Shown here: in pieces, positions 26,967 to 36,085 of the stretch
How the letters are laid out: every line of letters starts with the position of its first letter
How positions within the stretch are numbered: the first letter of the stretch is position 1
Source of the DNA: Mobilitalea sibirica
GTDB lineage: Bacteria; Bacillota; Clostridia; Lachnospirales; Lachnospiraceae
NCBI RefSeq assembly: GCF_015999265.1
Contig: NZ_JAEAGR010000006.1
Location: forward strand, 124,001 to 188,000
Reading direction: 5' to 3'
Length of the DNA stretch: 64,000 nucleotides
Position numbers and translations under genes: made by a program
Notes under the pieces: generated by a model
Seen by the model: only the letters and a program-made list of their open reading frames with translations
Databases searched by the model: none
What the model was told of the DNA's origin: nothing

Positions 26967-29345
26967 ATGAAGAAGATTTTAGTTGTGATTTTTTGCATTA
27001 GTATTTTATTGGTAGGATGTAACAAAGATAGGGACGTGGATACAGAAAACCAAAAACCCACGATAGCAGAAGATGAAACGGATCATAATGAGCAACCGGC
27101 GAATGATGAGAAAAAGGATATAAGTGATACTACAAAAGATAGACAGGATCATAATGACGGTACAGATGAGATGAATAACGAGCAGGAAGAAAGTGAACAG
27201 ATTAAGGAAGAGCCCTATGTAATGCAATTAAATAAGGAATGGGCCGGTAAGGAGCCGATCCTGAGGAAGATGACGGAGCTTATTATACCACCCTATGAAG
27301 CTAAGGTTAAGCCATATACAATAGCTAAGGATTTATCTAATATAGAGAACATTGATCAGTTTTCAGGATTTACAAACGAACAGATCAACATGCTGGTAAA
27401 GAACGGCTTTGTCGTACTTCCCAGCAGATCAACCCGTATGCATTATGTATATGATACAAATGAGTATAAAGGAGTACCGAATTTTATTACAGCTGATTCT
27501 GTACTTCATACCTATCATCAATTTTACAGTAAATCTCTGATTAATATTGAATCTGCTTTTCTATATGAGGATTTAGATCTTTTAACGAAACAGATGCTTG
27601 AAAAGTCCGTAATGTTATTAAATGAGTTGGAGGACGAGGATCTGCAAGAGCTACAGAAGAAGAATATCGTATATTTTCTGGTAGCAAGAATGCTCATCAT
27701 GAACACTTCTGAAATCTCTGCCGAGGTAGAAGCAGAATTATTAAATACAGCGAAAGACGAGTATGCACTGATAGAGAAGGCAGAGGGTTTTGTAAAGTCG
27801 CCGCTATATCAGTTCGATTTTGACTACTCACAATTTAAGGTTAGAGGACATTATACCAGAAGTGAAGAATTGGGTAGGTACTTTAAGACTATGATGTGGT
27901 TTGGAACAGCACCCCTGCCTCTTATGGATGCTGAGGGTAATATGAATAATGATAATACGTTGCAGGCTCTGCTGGTATCCTTTACAACATTTCTAGATTC
28001 AAAGAAAACTTGTGATGCTGAGCTTTGGGCTAATATATACCTGCCAACTGCCCAGTATGTGGGGTTATCCGATGATATTAATGTATTCGTTATGAATGAG
28101 CTTCGCAAGGAGGTTTATGGCGGTAGTGAAGACCCTAATATATTCAATGATGCAGAATACGTAGATAAACTTTACGAGGCAGTGAAAGCATTACCGGACC
28201 CAAAGATTGCCGCGGATCTAAAATCCTTGGATACTCCGACCGAGAAGCAGTTTCGGTATATGGGCCAACGCTATATCCTTGACAGTTATGTAATGCAAAC
28301 CTTAATTGATTCGATTTTGAGACCGATACCCTCTGCCCTGGACACTATGGGGGTAATGGGAAGTGATGTGGCAAAAGATCTAATATTCAATCATTATAAG
28401 CCGCAGGATAACTGGCCGGAATACGAGGAAAGATTTAATGAACTGAAAAATGAAATCTCAGGATATACCTTGGAAACCTGGGGAAATAACTTATATAACG
28501 GATGGTTATGGTCAATTGACGAGACATTAACTGAGTATGGTAAAACCTCCGGTATGCCGTATTTTATGACTACGGATGCCTGGAAGTATAAGTCATTGAA
28601 TGCTGCCCTGGGAAGCTATACAGAACTTAAACATGATACTGTTCTTTACGGGAAACAATCTGTTGCTGAGATGGGTGGATCAATTGAATATGCAGATTAT
28701 CACTATGTAGAACCGAATGTTCCGCTTTATAGTAAGCTATTATACCTGACCGATTATACGATTAAGGTACTGGAAGATCGGGGTATGATGTCTGACGCAA
28801 TGAAAAACGGTGCTATGGAGTATAAGGAACTGCTGGAACTTTTAATAACCTGTTCCATTAAGGAGTTAAGGAATGAGACCTTAACCGAAGAGGAATATAG
28901 GAGTTTATTATGGTATGGTGGCATTATAGAAGGGATATCACTTAATTTTCTTAATGGTATTACGAGCGACTATGGGGCTTTGGATCTGACGGATATGCTG
29001 GTTACGGATATATCCACTTTCCCGGGAGCATATTTATCTTTAGGAACCGGGTACTTTGATGAGATATACGTTGTAATACCGGTGGAGGATAAGTTATATC
29101 TATCCAGAGGAGCGGTTTATTCCCACTATGAATTTGTTAGTTCAACGCGCCTGACAGATGAGGAGTGGTGGGAACTGCAAGGGATTAGAATTAACCGGGA
29201 GGAATACGGAGATTATCCTGAGTTTATTGAGCCTTCCGAGGCGCTTCCAAAGCAACCGTTTTGGGTAGAGAATTTTAAAGCAGATACAAATGAGGTTGAA
29301 ATAACAGAGCTGGAAGTTAACTGGGATAATTTAAGTGAGGAGTGA
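26967..29345 (+). CDS. DUF3160-domain lipoprotein
   Basis: A large surface lipoprotein of 792 residues, with lipobox LLVGC (Cys at ~18), an Asp/Asn/Glu-rich spacer to ~85, and the DUF3160 domain across the rest. Characteristic blocks are NEQINMLVKNGFVVLPS, PNFITADSVLHTYHQFYSKSL, YFLVARMLI, the GQRYILDSYVMQ segment and ASYTELKHDTVLYGKQS-like GSYTELKHDTVLYGKQS. The function is not known to me; the helical architecture and conserved acidic residues suggest a ligand-binding or hydrolytic role at the cell surface. It has GGAGGTGTTTAC before the start and a possible partner just upstream. Confidence 0.85.
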   Translation: MKKILVVIFCISILLVGCNKDRDVDTENQKPTIAEDETDHNEQPANDEKKDISDTTKDRQDHNDGTDEMNNEQEESEQIKEEPYVMQLNKEWAGKEPILRKMTELIIPPYEAKVKPYTIAKDLSNIENIDQFSGFTNEQINMLVKNGFVVLPSRSTRMHYVYDTNEYKGVPNFITADSVLHTYHQFYSKSLINIESAFLYEDLDLLTKQMLEKSVMLLNELEDEDLQELQKKNIVYFLVARMLIMNTSEISAEVEAELLNTAKDEYALIEKAEGFVKSPLYQFDFDYSQFKVRGHYTRSEELGRYFKTMMWFGTAPLPLMDAEGNMNNDNTLQALLVSFTTFLDSKKTCDAELWANIYLPTAQYVGLSDDINVFVMNELRKEVYGGSEDPNIFNDAEYVDKLYEAVKALPDPKIAADLKSLDTPTEKQFRYMGQRYILDSYVMQTLIDSILRPIPSALDTMGVMGSDVAKDLIFNHYKPQDNWPEYEERFNELKNEISGYTLETWGNNLYNGWLWSIDETLTEYGKTSGMPYFMTTDAWKYKSLNAALGSYTELKHDTVLYGKQSVAEMGGSIEYADYHYVEPNVPLYSKLLYLTDYTIKVLEDRGMMSDAMKNGAMEYKELLELLITCSIKELRNETLTEEEYRSLLWYGGIIEGISLNFLNGITSDYGALDLTDMLVTDISTFPGAYLSLGTGYFDEIYVVIPVEDKLYLSRGAVYSHYEFVSSTRLTDEEWWELQGIRINREEYGDYPEFIEPSEALPKQPFWVENFKADTNEVEITELEVNWDNLSEE

Positions 29346-29408
29346 TGTTTTTATAACGAGACTTCTTAAGGCTTATTAATAAAATTTTTAACGAAGGAGT
29401 AAGATTAC

Positions 29409-30149
29409 TTGAAGGATTGGAATGAACGGAATGACGCTAATATAAAATATATCTTTTTTGACTGCATGGAAACCCTGGTAGATATGGTGGAGTTACCGAC
29501 TTCCAGGGATTATGCGTATTGGACCTATGAGGGTTCGGGTGTGGAACAATACTGGCTTGATAAGGAAGAATATTGGCTGCAATATAAAAAAGCTCAAGAG
29601 GAGTTACTAGCCTGTTATGATGTAAATGAAGATTATGAAATATGTCATAGGATACGGCTGACCGTTGAAAATAATACTCGGATTGACAGAGAGAGGAAGG
29701 ATATTGTTGCGCAGAAGCTTTACCGAAACTACTGGAACAACTACCGGGCGAAGTGCTATGTCAATCCGGATAAAAAGCAGGCTCTCAAGGAGTTATCACA
29801 AGAATATCAATTAGCTGTTGTATCAAACTTTAAAGTAAAAGAAGGGATACAAGAGCTTTTAGAGTCACATGACATTAGGGAGTTCTTTGATTTTGTTATA
29901 GTGTCTGTTGATTGCGGCTGGAGAAAACCGGATAAACGAATCTATGAGGAGGCAATGAAGCTGGCAGGATGTAATGAAGAGGAGATTCTTTTTGTGGGCG
30001 ATGATTATGAAAATGATTACGTGATACCTCGAAAGCTTGGTATGAAGGCCGTTTATTATGATGTGGGAGAAAAATATCGGGATTGTGATACCTTCAGTAA
30101 TTTTCTGTCTCTAAAAGAAAGAATAAAGACCTTAGGGATTGGCAACTAA
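29409..30149 (+). CDS. HAD-superfamily hydrolase
   Basis: A 246-residue cytosolic HAD protein with a helical cap. Motif I is FFDCMETLVDM: nucleophile Asp18, but the position of the usual second Asp is Met20, as in dehalogenase-like HAD branches and some phosphatases. Motif II is VVSNFKVK, motif III Lys is in GWRKPDKRIYEEA, motif IV is VGDDYENDYVIPRKLG. A phosphatase role without the general-acid Asp would be unusual, so the reaction is uncertain. The start is TTG with AAGGAGTAAGATTAC upstream. It is 63 bases after the DUF3160 gene and may be co-transcribed. Confidence 0.82.
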   Translation: MKDWNERNDANIKYIFFDCMETLVDMVELPTSRDYAYWTYEGSGVEQYWLDKEEYWLQYKKAQEELLACYDVNEDYEICHRIRLTVENNTRIDRERKDIVAQKLYRNYWNNYRAKCYVNPDKKQALKELSQEYQLAVVSNFKVKEGIQELLESHDIREFFDFVIVSVDCGWRKPDKRIYEEAMKLAGCNEEEILFVGDDYENDYVIPRKLGMKAVYYDVGEKYRDCDTFSNFLSLKERIKTLGIGN

Positions 30150-30211
30150 ATAAAATCTTGCTATAGTAATTGGTAGGAGAAGGTTGCTTTTTAAATCTTT
30201 CGGGATTAGGA

Positions 30212-30245
30212 CAATAGTGCACCTTGTTTGGGGTGCACTATTGAT
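30212..30245 (+). terminator. strong hairpin, likely terminator
   Basis: CAATAGTGCACC pairs with GGTGCACTATTG around a short TTGTTTGG loop. The U-tract is poor (ATAGTTTTA), so it could instead be an RNA stability or protein-binding structure. The remainder up to 30300 shows nothing. Confidence 0.5.
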
Positions 30246-30300
30246 AGTTTTATCATAAAGGGATGAAGTTGTAAGTTTATCATAAGAAAGGATAAAGCCC

Positions 30301-32277
30301 ATGAAAAGACAATTAAAATACACAATGTTTTTATTGCTAATATTTTGTATCTTAGTACAAGGTATTTACATATCGAAAACGTTAGCAGCAGGAACGGACC
30401 AAACCATAACCATATTATTTACCCACGATTTGCATAGTAATTTTCTGCCGATCAAATATGAACAGAACGGAGAGATCATAAAGGTCGGAGGATTTGCAAG
30501 ACTTCAAACTGCAATTAAGAAACAAAAGGAACTAGATCCGGAAGCACTTCTTTTAGACGGCGGAGATTATTCCATGGGAACACCGTTTCAGACCATATTC
30601 CAACATACATCTCCCGAACTTCGACTGATGGGCAGAATGGGTTATGATGTTGTAACCATAGGAAACCATGAATTTGATTACCGGGCAGAGGGGCTGGCAG
30701 ACAGCCTTAACACAGCAAAAGACAGTGGAGAACCATTACCGCAGATGGTTTTATCCAATGCAGTATTTCCTCTTAATAAGGAAGGTGATATGACCTCGTC
30801 TTTAGCCTATCTAAAGAATGCGATGGATCACTATGGGATAAAGGATTACACCCTATTAGAGCGTAAAGGTATAAAAATCGGAATTTTTGGATTAATGGGT
30901 GAGGAAGCGGCCTCCATGGCACCTATGTCCGAGGTCGAGTTTGGTGATGCTGTAGAAAATGCAAAAAGGGTGGTCAAGATACTAAAAGAGCAGGAAAAAG
31001 CAGATTTAATTATCTGTCTTTCTCATTCCGGTACAAATCAGGATAAATCGAAATCTGAAGATGAGATATTAGCTAAGAAAGTTCCGGAAATCGATGTAAT
31101 CCTTAGTGGACACACCCATCACAAATACAGCGAGCCTCTCATAATTGGGAATACAATCATAGGTTCAGCAGAAGAATACGGAAAGAATTTAGGTGTTATC
31201 AAACTTTCATCTAATCAAAAGGATAATTGGGATCTTAAAAGTTATGAACTCATTCCAATTCATGAGGGCCTTGCAGAGGATGAAGAAGTTACGGCCTTAG
31301 TGGATGAATATAAAAGAAACGCAGAAGATAATTATTTTAATGTGTTTAATCTGAACTTTGATGATGTGATTGCAAGAGCTCCATTTAGCTTTCCAACGCA
31401 AAAATATATTGAAGATCATCATCAGGAAGCTACTTTGGGTAATCTAATCAGTGATTCTTATGTCTATGCCGTGAAGAGAGCGGAGGGCGAGAATTATATT
31501 CCGATTGATGCGGCAATTGTGCCGGTGGGGACAATACGCTCCTCTTTTATTCAAGGTGATATTACAACGGTAGATGCCTTTAATATCAGTTCTCTTGGTA
31601 TCGGTGCAGATAAGATGTCCGGTTATCCATTAATTTCAGTCTATCTGACCGGCAAGGAACTAAAAGCGGTATGTGAGGTAGACGCATCAGTTACTCCTTT
31701 GATGGATGAGGCACAGTTATTTATCTCAGGTATGCAATATACCTTTAACCCCAATCGTTTGATTTTTAATAAAGTGACGAACAGCACCCTTATAAGATCA
31801 GAGGGAGATCCTTGGGAGAAGGGACAGCAGTGGATCGAAGAGATTGAAGATGATAAGCTTTACCGTATTGTGGCCGGCTTATATTCAGCACAGATGCTCT
31901 CTGTTGTTGGTGAGAAATCCTTTGGTCTACTAAAAATTGAACCAAAAACAAAGGATGGGGAACCTGTTAATGATTATGAAGCTCAAATTATCTATGATAC
32001 ATCCGGCGACGTAAAAAGCGAAGTTAAGGAATGGTATGCCATTGTATCCTATCTGCAATCCTTTCCTAAGGAAGGCGGAATACCTGTAATACCTGAATAT
32101 TATTATGAACTACAGGGAAGAAAGAAGGTAGAGGGCAGTAGAAATATAATTGCGCTGCTGTCGAAACCGAATTGGATTGCATGGATGGTATATGGGATTA
32201 TTCTTATTTTGGCAGCAATTATAATAACAATTGTGGTTTGGCTGGTTCGTAGAAGTAAAAGACGAAGAAGAAAATGA
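30301..32277 (+). CDS. surface-anchored 5'-nucleotidase / cyclic-phosphodiesterase (UshA/CpdB family)
   Basis: A 658-residue exported enzyme with an N-terminal signal peptide (cleavage after LAA, ~30) and a C-terminal membrane helix (~630-650) followed by RRSKRRRRK, which leaves it anchored outside. The N-terminal metallophosphatase domain has FTHDLHSNFLP, LLDGGDYSMGTPF, TIGNHEFDYRAEG, CLSHSGTNQ and LSGHTHHKYSEP. The C-terminal 5_nucleotid_C domain follows (~345-560). Such enzymes hydrolyse extracellular nucleotides or 2',3'-cyclic nucleotides to salvage phosphate and nucleosides. The exact substrate cannot be read. It is monocistronic. Confidence 0.9.
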   Translation: MKRQLKYTMFLLLIFCILVQGIYISKTLAAGTDQTITILFTHDLHSNFLPIKYEQNGEIIKVGGFARLQTAIKKQKELDPEALLLDGGDYSMGTPFQTIFQHTSPELRLMGRMGYDVVTIGNHEFDYRAEGLADSLNTAKDSGEPLPQMVLSNAVFPLNKEGDMTSSLAYLKNAMDHYGIKDYTLLERKGIKIGIFGLMGEEAASMAPMSEVEFGDAVENAKRVVKILKEQEKADLIICLSHSGTNQDKSKSEDEILAKKVPEIDVILSGHTHHKYSEPLIIGNTIIGSAEEYGKNLGVIKLSSNQKDNWDLKSYELIPIHEGLAEDEEVTALVDEYKRNAEDNYFNVFNLNFDDVIARAPFSFPTQKYIEDHHQEATLGNLISDSYVYAVKRAEGENYIPIDAAIVPVGTIRSSFIQGDITTVDAFNISSLGIGADKMSGYPLISVYLTGKELKAVCEVDASVTPLMDEAQLFISGMQYTFNPNRLIFNKVTNSTLIRSEGDPWEKGQQWIEEIEDDKLYRIVAGLYSAQMLSVVGEKSFGLLKIEPKTKDGEPVNDYEAQIIYDTSGDVKSEVKEWYAIVSYLQSFPKEGGIPVIPEYYYELQGRKKVEGSRNIIALLSKPNWIAWMVYGIILILAAIIITIVVWLVRRSKRRRRK

Positions 32278-32402
32278 CATTAATTAAGAAATGACATGAA
32301 AAAAAGAACTTAGCAGAAACAAAACACAAATGTATAGATTTTGAGTCGAGGAAATCATAGATGATCCGGAGAATTCTATGCATGAAGGAAGGATAATTAC
32401 AA

Positions 32403-32888
32403 ATGGAGATATCAATTAGGGAATACAAAGAAGAAGACATCTCTCAAATGATGGATATTTGGAATACGGTAGTAACGGAGGCAAATGCATTTCCTCAAGT
32501 GGATAAACTTACAAGGGAAGAAGCAAAAATATTCTTTCAGGAACAAACCTATACCGGAGTGGCAGCCATGGGGAATGAAATACTGGGGTTATATATACTT
32601 CATCCGAATAATATAGGTCGTTGCGGTCATATTGCCAATGCCTCATATGCGGTGAAAACCGAAAAGAGGGGGTTAAAAGTCGGGGAGAAGCTGGTAAGAG
32701 ACAGCCTATATAAGGGTAAGGAGTTAGGGTTTTTACTTATGCAGTTTAATGCGGTAGTAAGCACCAACAAGTCAGCAATCCATTTGTATGAGAAAATAGG
32801 ATTTGTCAGGCTGGGTATTATTCCTGAGGGATTCCTGCTGGGAGATGGAACTTATACGGATATTATTCTTTATTATATAAAATTATAA
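32403..32888 (+). CDS. GNAT-family N-acetyltransferase
   Basis: A 161-residue acyltransferase with the full GNAT layout: start IREYKEEDISQMMDIWNTVV, core LGLYILHPNN, acetyl-CoA loop KRGLKVGEKLVRDSLYKGKELG and a C-terminal NKSAIHLYEKIGFVRLGI. The motif A loop reads RGLKVGEKLV in place of the more usual Q/RxxGxG/A, so CoA binding may be atypical. The acceptor substrate is unknown. The start has GGAAGGATAATTACAA upstream, 125 bases after the nucleotidase. Confidence 0.82.
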   Translation: MEISIREYKEEDISQMMDIWNTVVTEANAFPQVDKLTREEAKIFFQEQTYTGVAAMGNEILGLYILHPNNIGRCGHIANASYAVKTEKRGLKVGEKLVRDSLYKGKELGFLLMQFNAVVSTNKSAIHLYEKIGFVRLGIIPEGFLLGDGTYTDIILYYIKL

Positions 32889-33034
32889 TAATGTGTTAAA
32901 AGTATCGATTTGGCTTATAAGTATGGATTCTAAAATAAATTTAAATTAAAAAAACAGACTATCTTTGAAAGAATAAATTCTGTATCAATGAAATATATTA
33001 CATTCCATAAGGAAAAATGGGAATAGAGGTACGT

Positions 33035-33322
33035 ATGGTTATAGGTGCTGTAAAAATAAAGATTCATACACCATGGGTTCATTCTTTAAAGGAAAAACGC
33101 ATGGTCGTGAAAAGTATCTGTTCCAAGGTACAAAATAAGTTTAACGTATCAATTGCTGAAATAGAGGAGCAGGATATTCATCAAATAATTGTTCTGGGCT
33201 TTGCCTGTGTCAGTGGGGCGGTAACCCATGCAGATAGTACGGTTGATCATATACTGAATTTTATTGAAGGGAATACAGAAGGGGAAATAATTAACATTGA
33301 AAGAGAACTTATTCAAGACTGA
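33035..33322 (+). CDS. YlxP/DUF503 family protein
   Basis: A 95-residue protein beginning MVIGAVKIKIHTPWVHSLKEKRMVVKSI, the hallmark of DUF503 (YlxP), a family often linked to the translation operon with rbfA and infB but here on its own. The start at 33035 matches the length of the family; an ATG 18 bases upstream is also possible, and both have weak ribosome-binding sites. The role is unknown, with a ribosome-related function as an inference from usual neighbours. Confidence 0.82.
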   Translation: MVIGAVKIKIHTPWVHSLKEKRMVVKSICSKVQNKFNVSIAEIEEQDIHQIIVLGFACVSGAVTHADSTVDHILNFIEGNTEGEIINIERELIQD

Positions 33323-33427
33323 CCTATGAGTAATATTAAGTGCATAACCAACTGATCATGTAATCATAAAATATTCTAAGGTATTTGAGATAGTATGAAA
33401 AAAGGAAGAACTTTTTGTTTATAATAG

Positions 33428-33577
33428 GTTGGGATTTTATATATCTTTTTATTTATTATATTTCGTCTGAGCGATTACCTTCAATTTGCTTTGGGTTTTT
33501 TTAAGTTTTTGCTCATTGTGGTACCGATGTTGTTGGGGGAGTTTGTTAAAGATAAAATACGTGGAAAAATGATATAG
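33428..33577 (+). other. possible remnant of a small membrane protein
   Basis: A 49-codon frame with hydrophobic sequence (FLFIIFRLSDYLQF, KFLLIVVPMLLGEFVKD) and the stop TAG at 33575. It has no start codon in frame. A neighbouring frame carrying IGWDFIYLFIYYISS joins it at a run of seven T (around 33496), as if one small gene had a frameshift. It may equally be chance in AT-rich DNA. Confidence 0.25.
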
Positions 33578-33651
33578 AGCTACAGATTTTTGATAAAAAA
33601 CAAATATAGGAAGACTGTAAACATCATACATATTTTTAAGGAGGATGGATA

Positions 33652-34173
33652 ATGACATTTCTTGACTTGGCAAAAAAACGATATTCTGTTCGGAAATATA
33701 TGGACAAGGAAATTGAAAAAGAGAAGATTATGGATATACTGGAAGCCGGTAGATATGCACCTTCCGCGGTTAACTTTCAACCCTTGCATTTTATCGTGAT
33801 TACGGATTCTGAGATAAAAAAGAAAATATATGAAACCTATCCACGGCCCTGGTTTCAGACAGCACCGGTAATTATTATAGCTTGTGGAGATCATTCAAAA
33901 TCATGGAAACGCAAGGATAACAAAGATCATTGTGATATTGACGTAGCAATTGCCATTGACCATATGACACTGGCGGCTACGGATCTTGGTCTTGGAACCT
34001 GCTGGATTTGTGCCTTTGATGCAAAACTATGCCATGAATTACTTGATTTACCGGAACATTTAGAGGTTGTAGCACTGCTTCCTTTGGGATATCCGGAGGA
34101 AGAGGAGCATAACAAAGAAAAAGTGAGGCAGTCCTTAGAGGATATTGTTAGCTGGGAAGTATATCAATCATAA
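33652..34173 (+). CDS. nitroreductase-family oxidoreductase
   Basis: A 173-residue FMN-dependent oxidoreductase of the short nitroreductase group. The start FLDLAKKRYSVRKYMDKEI and YAPSAVNFQPLHFIVI hold the conserved Arg-Ser-x-Arg and Ser-Ala-Val-Asn-x-Gln-Pro FMN-binding blocks; DLGLGTCWICAFDA is the second. Members usually reduce quinones, nitroaromatics or flavins with NAD(P)H. It is monocistronic with a good ribosome-binding site (GGAGGATGGATA) and a terminator. The substrate is unknown. Confidence 0.9.
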   Translation: MTFLDLAKKRYSVRKYMDKEIEKEKIMDILEAGRYAPSAVNFQPLHFIVITDSEIKKKIYETYPRPWFQTAPVIIIACGDHSKSWKRKDNKDHCDIDVAIAIDHMTLAATDLGLGTCWICAFDAKLCHELLDLPEHLEVVALLPLGYPEEEEHNKEKVRQSLEDIVSWEVYQS

Positions 34174-34184
34174 ACGTATTTATC

Positions 34185-34224
34185 AACCACAGAGTACTTA
34201 GTTTGTATACTCTGTGGTTATTTG
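34185..34224 (+). terminator. intrinsic terminator
   Basis: AACCACAGAGTA (34185-34196) pairs perfectly with TACTCTGTGGTT (34208-34219), followed by ATTTGT. It ends the nitroreductase transcript. Confidence 0.75.
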
Positions 34225-34242
34225 TAATGAAAGGAAAAAACA

Positions 34243-34374
34243 ATGAATCGTAGTAATAGAATCAGAAATACTTTTAGCATTTTTTTAACTGCTGGTCTTT
34301 TGTTAATGATGATTTTTACAGGATATACTTTGAATCTGTTGTCTAGGTCATCATCTGCCATAGTAAGAATATAG
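34243..34374 (+). CDS. small single-pass membrane protein, 43 residues
   Basis: A short frame preceded by AAAGGAAAAAACA. The product has a basic start (MNRSNRIRN) and one hydrophobic segment (SIFLTAGLLLMMIFTGYTLNLL), then a Ser/Arg end. It looks like a small membrane protein or a signal-anchored peptide; the family is not recognised. It lies just after a terminator, so it needs its own promoter. Confidence 0.45.
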   Translation: MNRSNRIRNTFSIFLTAGLLLMMIFTGYTLNLLSRSSSAIVRI

Positions 34375-34565
34375 ATACAACAGATTTTGTTCCTAGGTGT
34401 TATGTTTAAGACAATAAAAATCAGAAATAATTATAAGGTGCCTATCGAATTGAAAAAATGTGGAATAAGGGAGAAAAATGTAGACAAGTATAAATTGACA
34501 ATATATGTTAATCAGGATAAAATTGATTTACTCTTAACAATTAATATATAAGGAGGATAAATAAT

Positions 34566-34673
34566 ATGGGCGACACCAATCCAAAGAAAGCTCCAAAGAA
34601 AAAAACAAATACAAAAGCCTCTGCTCAGACAACTGCTTCCGTAGGCGGATCAGGTAAAAAAAATCAGAAATAA
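34566..34673 (+). CDS. small Lys-rich protein, 35 residues
   Basis: ATG 34566 follows a near-ideal TAAGGAGGATAAATAAT. The product starts MGDTNPKKAPKKKTNTK, continues with an Ala/Thr/Gln-rich stretch and ends GGSGKKNQK. It is basic and probably disordered, as nucleic-acid-binding small proteins are. The perfect ribosome-binding site is the main reason to believe it is translated. A hairpin-terminator follows about 100 bases later. Confidence 0.6.
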   Translation: MGDTNPKKAPKKKTNTKASAQTTASVGGSGKKNQK

Positions 34674-34774
34674 AACAGTAATACGATAAAGTAAAAATCA
34701 ATCAGGCTAAAAAGTGAAATAAGTCTTGAATCCTTAAATGTGGATATTAGTCTCATTACGAACGAAAGGCATAA

Positions 34775-34866
34775 GTACTGCTATAAATTGGACATGGCCC
34801 ATAGAATAGGAAATAAATATCCTATTTATTCTATGAGTTAGGCGGTTTATAGCAGTTACTTTTTTA
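34775..34866 (+). terminator. long hairpin, terminator or structured RNA
   Basis: GTACTGCTATAAA (34775-34787) pairs with TTTATAGCAGTTAC (34846-34859), followed by TTTTTT. Inside, CATAGAATAGGA pairs with TCCTATTTATTCTATG. The structure is longer than needed to end the small basic protein gene and could be a small RNA. Confidence 0.6.
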
Positions 34867-34981
34867 TGAAATAAAGGGCACTATGGTATTGCACATAAGA
34901 GGTATCAGTAGTAGAATAAACTTAATTTAAGATCATCTTAATATTGTATATGAGAGGATGAAAAAAACGAAGGAGAATTTT

Positions 34982-35776
34982 ATGAGCATAGAATTTTTAT
35001 ACCAAAATGGAACGACGAAAGCACTCACCTTCAGTTATGATGACGGTCAGATTTATGATAGAAGATTAGTAGAAATCTTTAACAAATTTAAGGTGAAGGG
35101 AACCTTCCATATAAACTCAGGGAAGGTAGGTGATTCCAATTTTATTGGAAAAGACGAGGTGAAGACATTATTTCAGGGACATGAAGTTGCATGTCATGGA
35201 GTGGAACATAAATATTTAACTCATCTGCCAAAGGAAATGATGATTAAGGAGATATGGGATGATCGTAGAAGTCTTGAAAGTATGACCGGACAAATCATAA
35301 CCGGTATGTCCTATGCCTTTGGTGAATACGGTGATGAGATTGTGAATACATTGAGTTGCTTAGGTTTTAAGTATTCAAGAACCGTGAATGCTACAAATAA
35401 CTTTACCATTCCCAGTGATTTTATGAGATGGAATCCAACGTGTCACCATAATGATAATATTATGGAGAAAGCAAAAAGATTCCTTAATATGCCGGGATAT
35501 ATGAAGCTGCCTTTATTCTATATCTGGGGACACAGCTTTGAATTTGAAAGAGAAAATAACTGGGAAGTGATAGAACAATTTTGTGAAGAGATCTCTTTCA
35601 AAGAGGATATCTGGTATACAACGAATATTGATTATCGTAATTATGTGACCGCCATGAGAGAATTGGTATTTAATGTGGATCATACATGTGTTTATAATCC
35701 CACCGGTTGTACAATTTGGATTAAGTCACAAAATGCAGTGAAAGAAATCTTACCCGGGGCTACAGTATCGTTATGA
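34982..35776 (+). CDS. polysaccharide deacetylase family protein (CE4-like)
   Basis: A 264-residue NodB-type protein. The first motif is TFSYDDG (Asp20 base, Asp21 metal ligand) and the second is CHGVEHKYLTH (His72 and His76), giving the full Asp-His-His metal site. Later blocks are SYAFGEYGDE and LFYIWGHSFEFE. No signal peptide is present, so it acts inside or on small soluble sugars rather than on peptidoglycan. Its deacetylation substrate is unknown. ATG 34982 is preferred over 34958 because AAGGAGAATTTT lies just before it. Confidence 0.85.
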   Translation: MSIEFLYQNGTTKALTFSYDDGQIYDRRLVEIFNKFKVKGTFHINSGKVGDSNFIGKDEVKTLFQGHEVACHGVEHKYLTHLPKEMMIKEIWDDRRSLESMTGQIITGMSYAFGEYGDEIVNTLSCLGFKYSRTVNATNNFTIPSDFMRWNPTCHHNDNIMEKAKRFLNMPGYMKLPLFYIWGHSFEFERENNWEVIEQFCEEISFKEDIWYTTNIDYRNYVTAMRELVFNVDHTCVYNPTGCTIWIKSQNAVKEILPGATVSL

Positions 35777-35834
35777 TGTAATGACCATTTCAATTAACGG
35801 TATATTATTCGGTTAATAAATAAAATCAATAAAG

Positions 35835-35878
35835 GACGGGACATGGGGAGTTGAAAAGCCTATGTCCCGTCTTTTTTA
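35835..35878 (+). terminator. intrinsic terminator of the deacetylase gene
   Basis: GACGGGACAT (35835-35844) pairs with ATGTCCCGTC (35862-35871), followed by TTTTTT. The next 200 bases to metF contain no evident gene or riboswitch. Confidence 0.93.
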
Positions 35879-36085
35879 TGATTCATATCAAGGAAAGGTA
35901 GTATGTTATTAATCTAATTAAGGAATTAGACATTGTCATTTTAGCTAGGGTATCTTATAATTTTAGTAATTATATTTTATATATGTTCCTTCTATAGCTT
36001 GTTAGATTGATTACTTAAACAAAAAGAAACCGTTTTATTAAGGAGTTATATATTATATATCTTAAGGGATAAGGGGGCTAGAGGA

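Noticed and set aside
36000-36085. Possible SAM or B12 riboswitch upstream of metF
   Set aside because: The short AT-rich leader has none of the conserved blocks of these riboswitches and no terminator.
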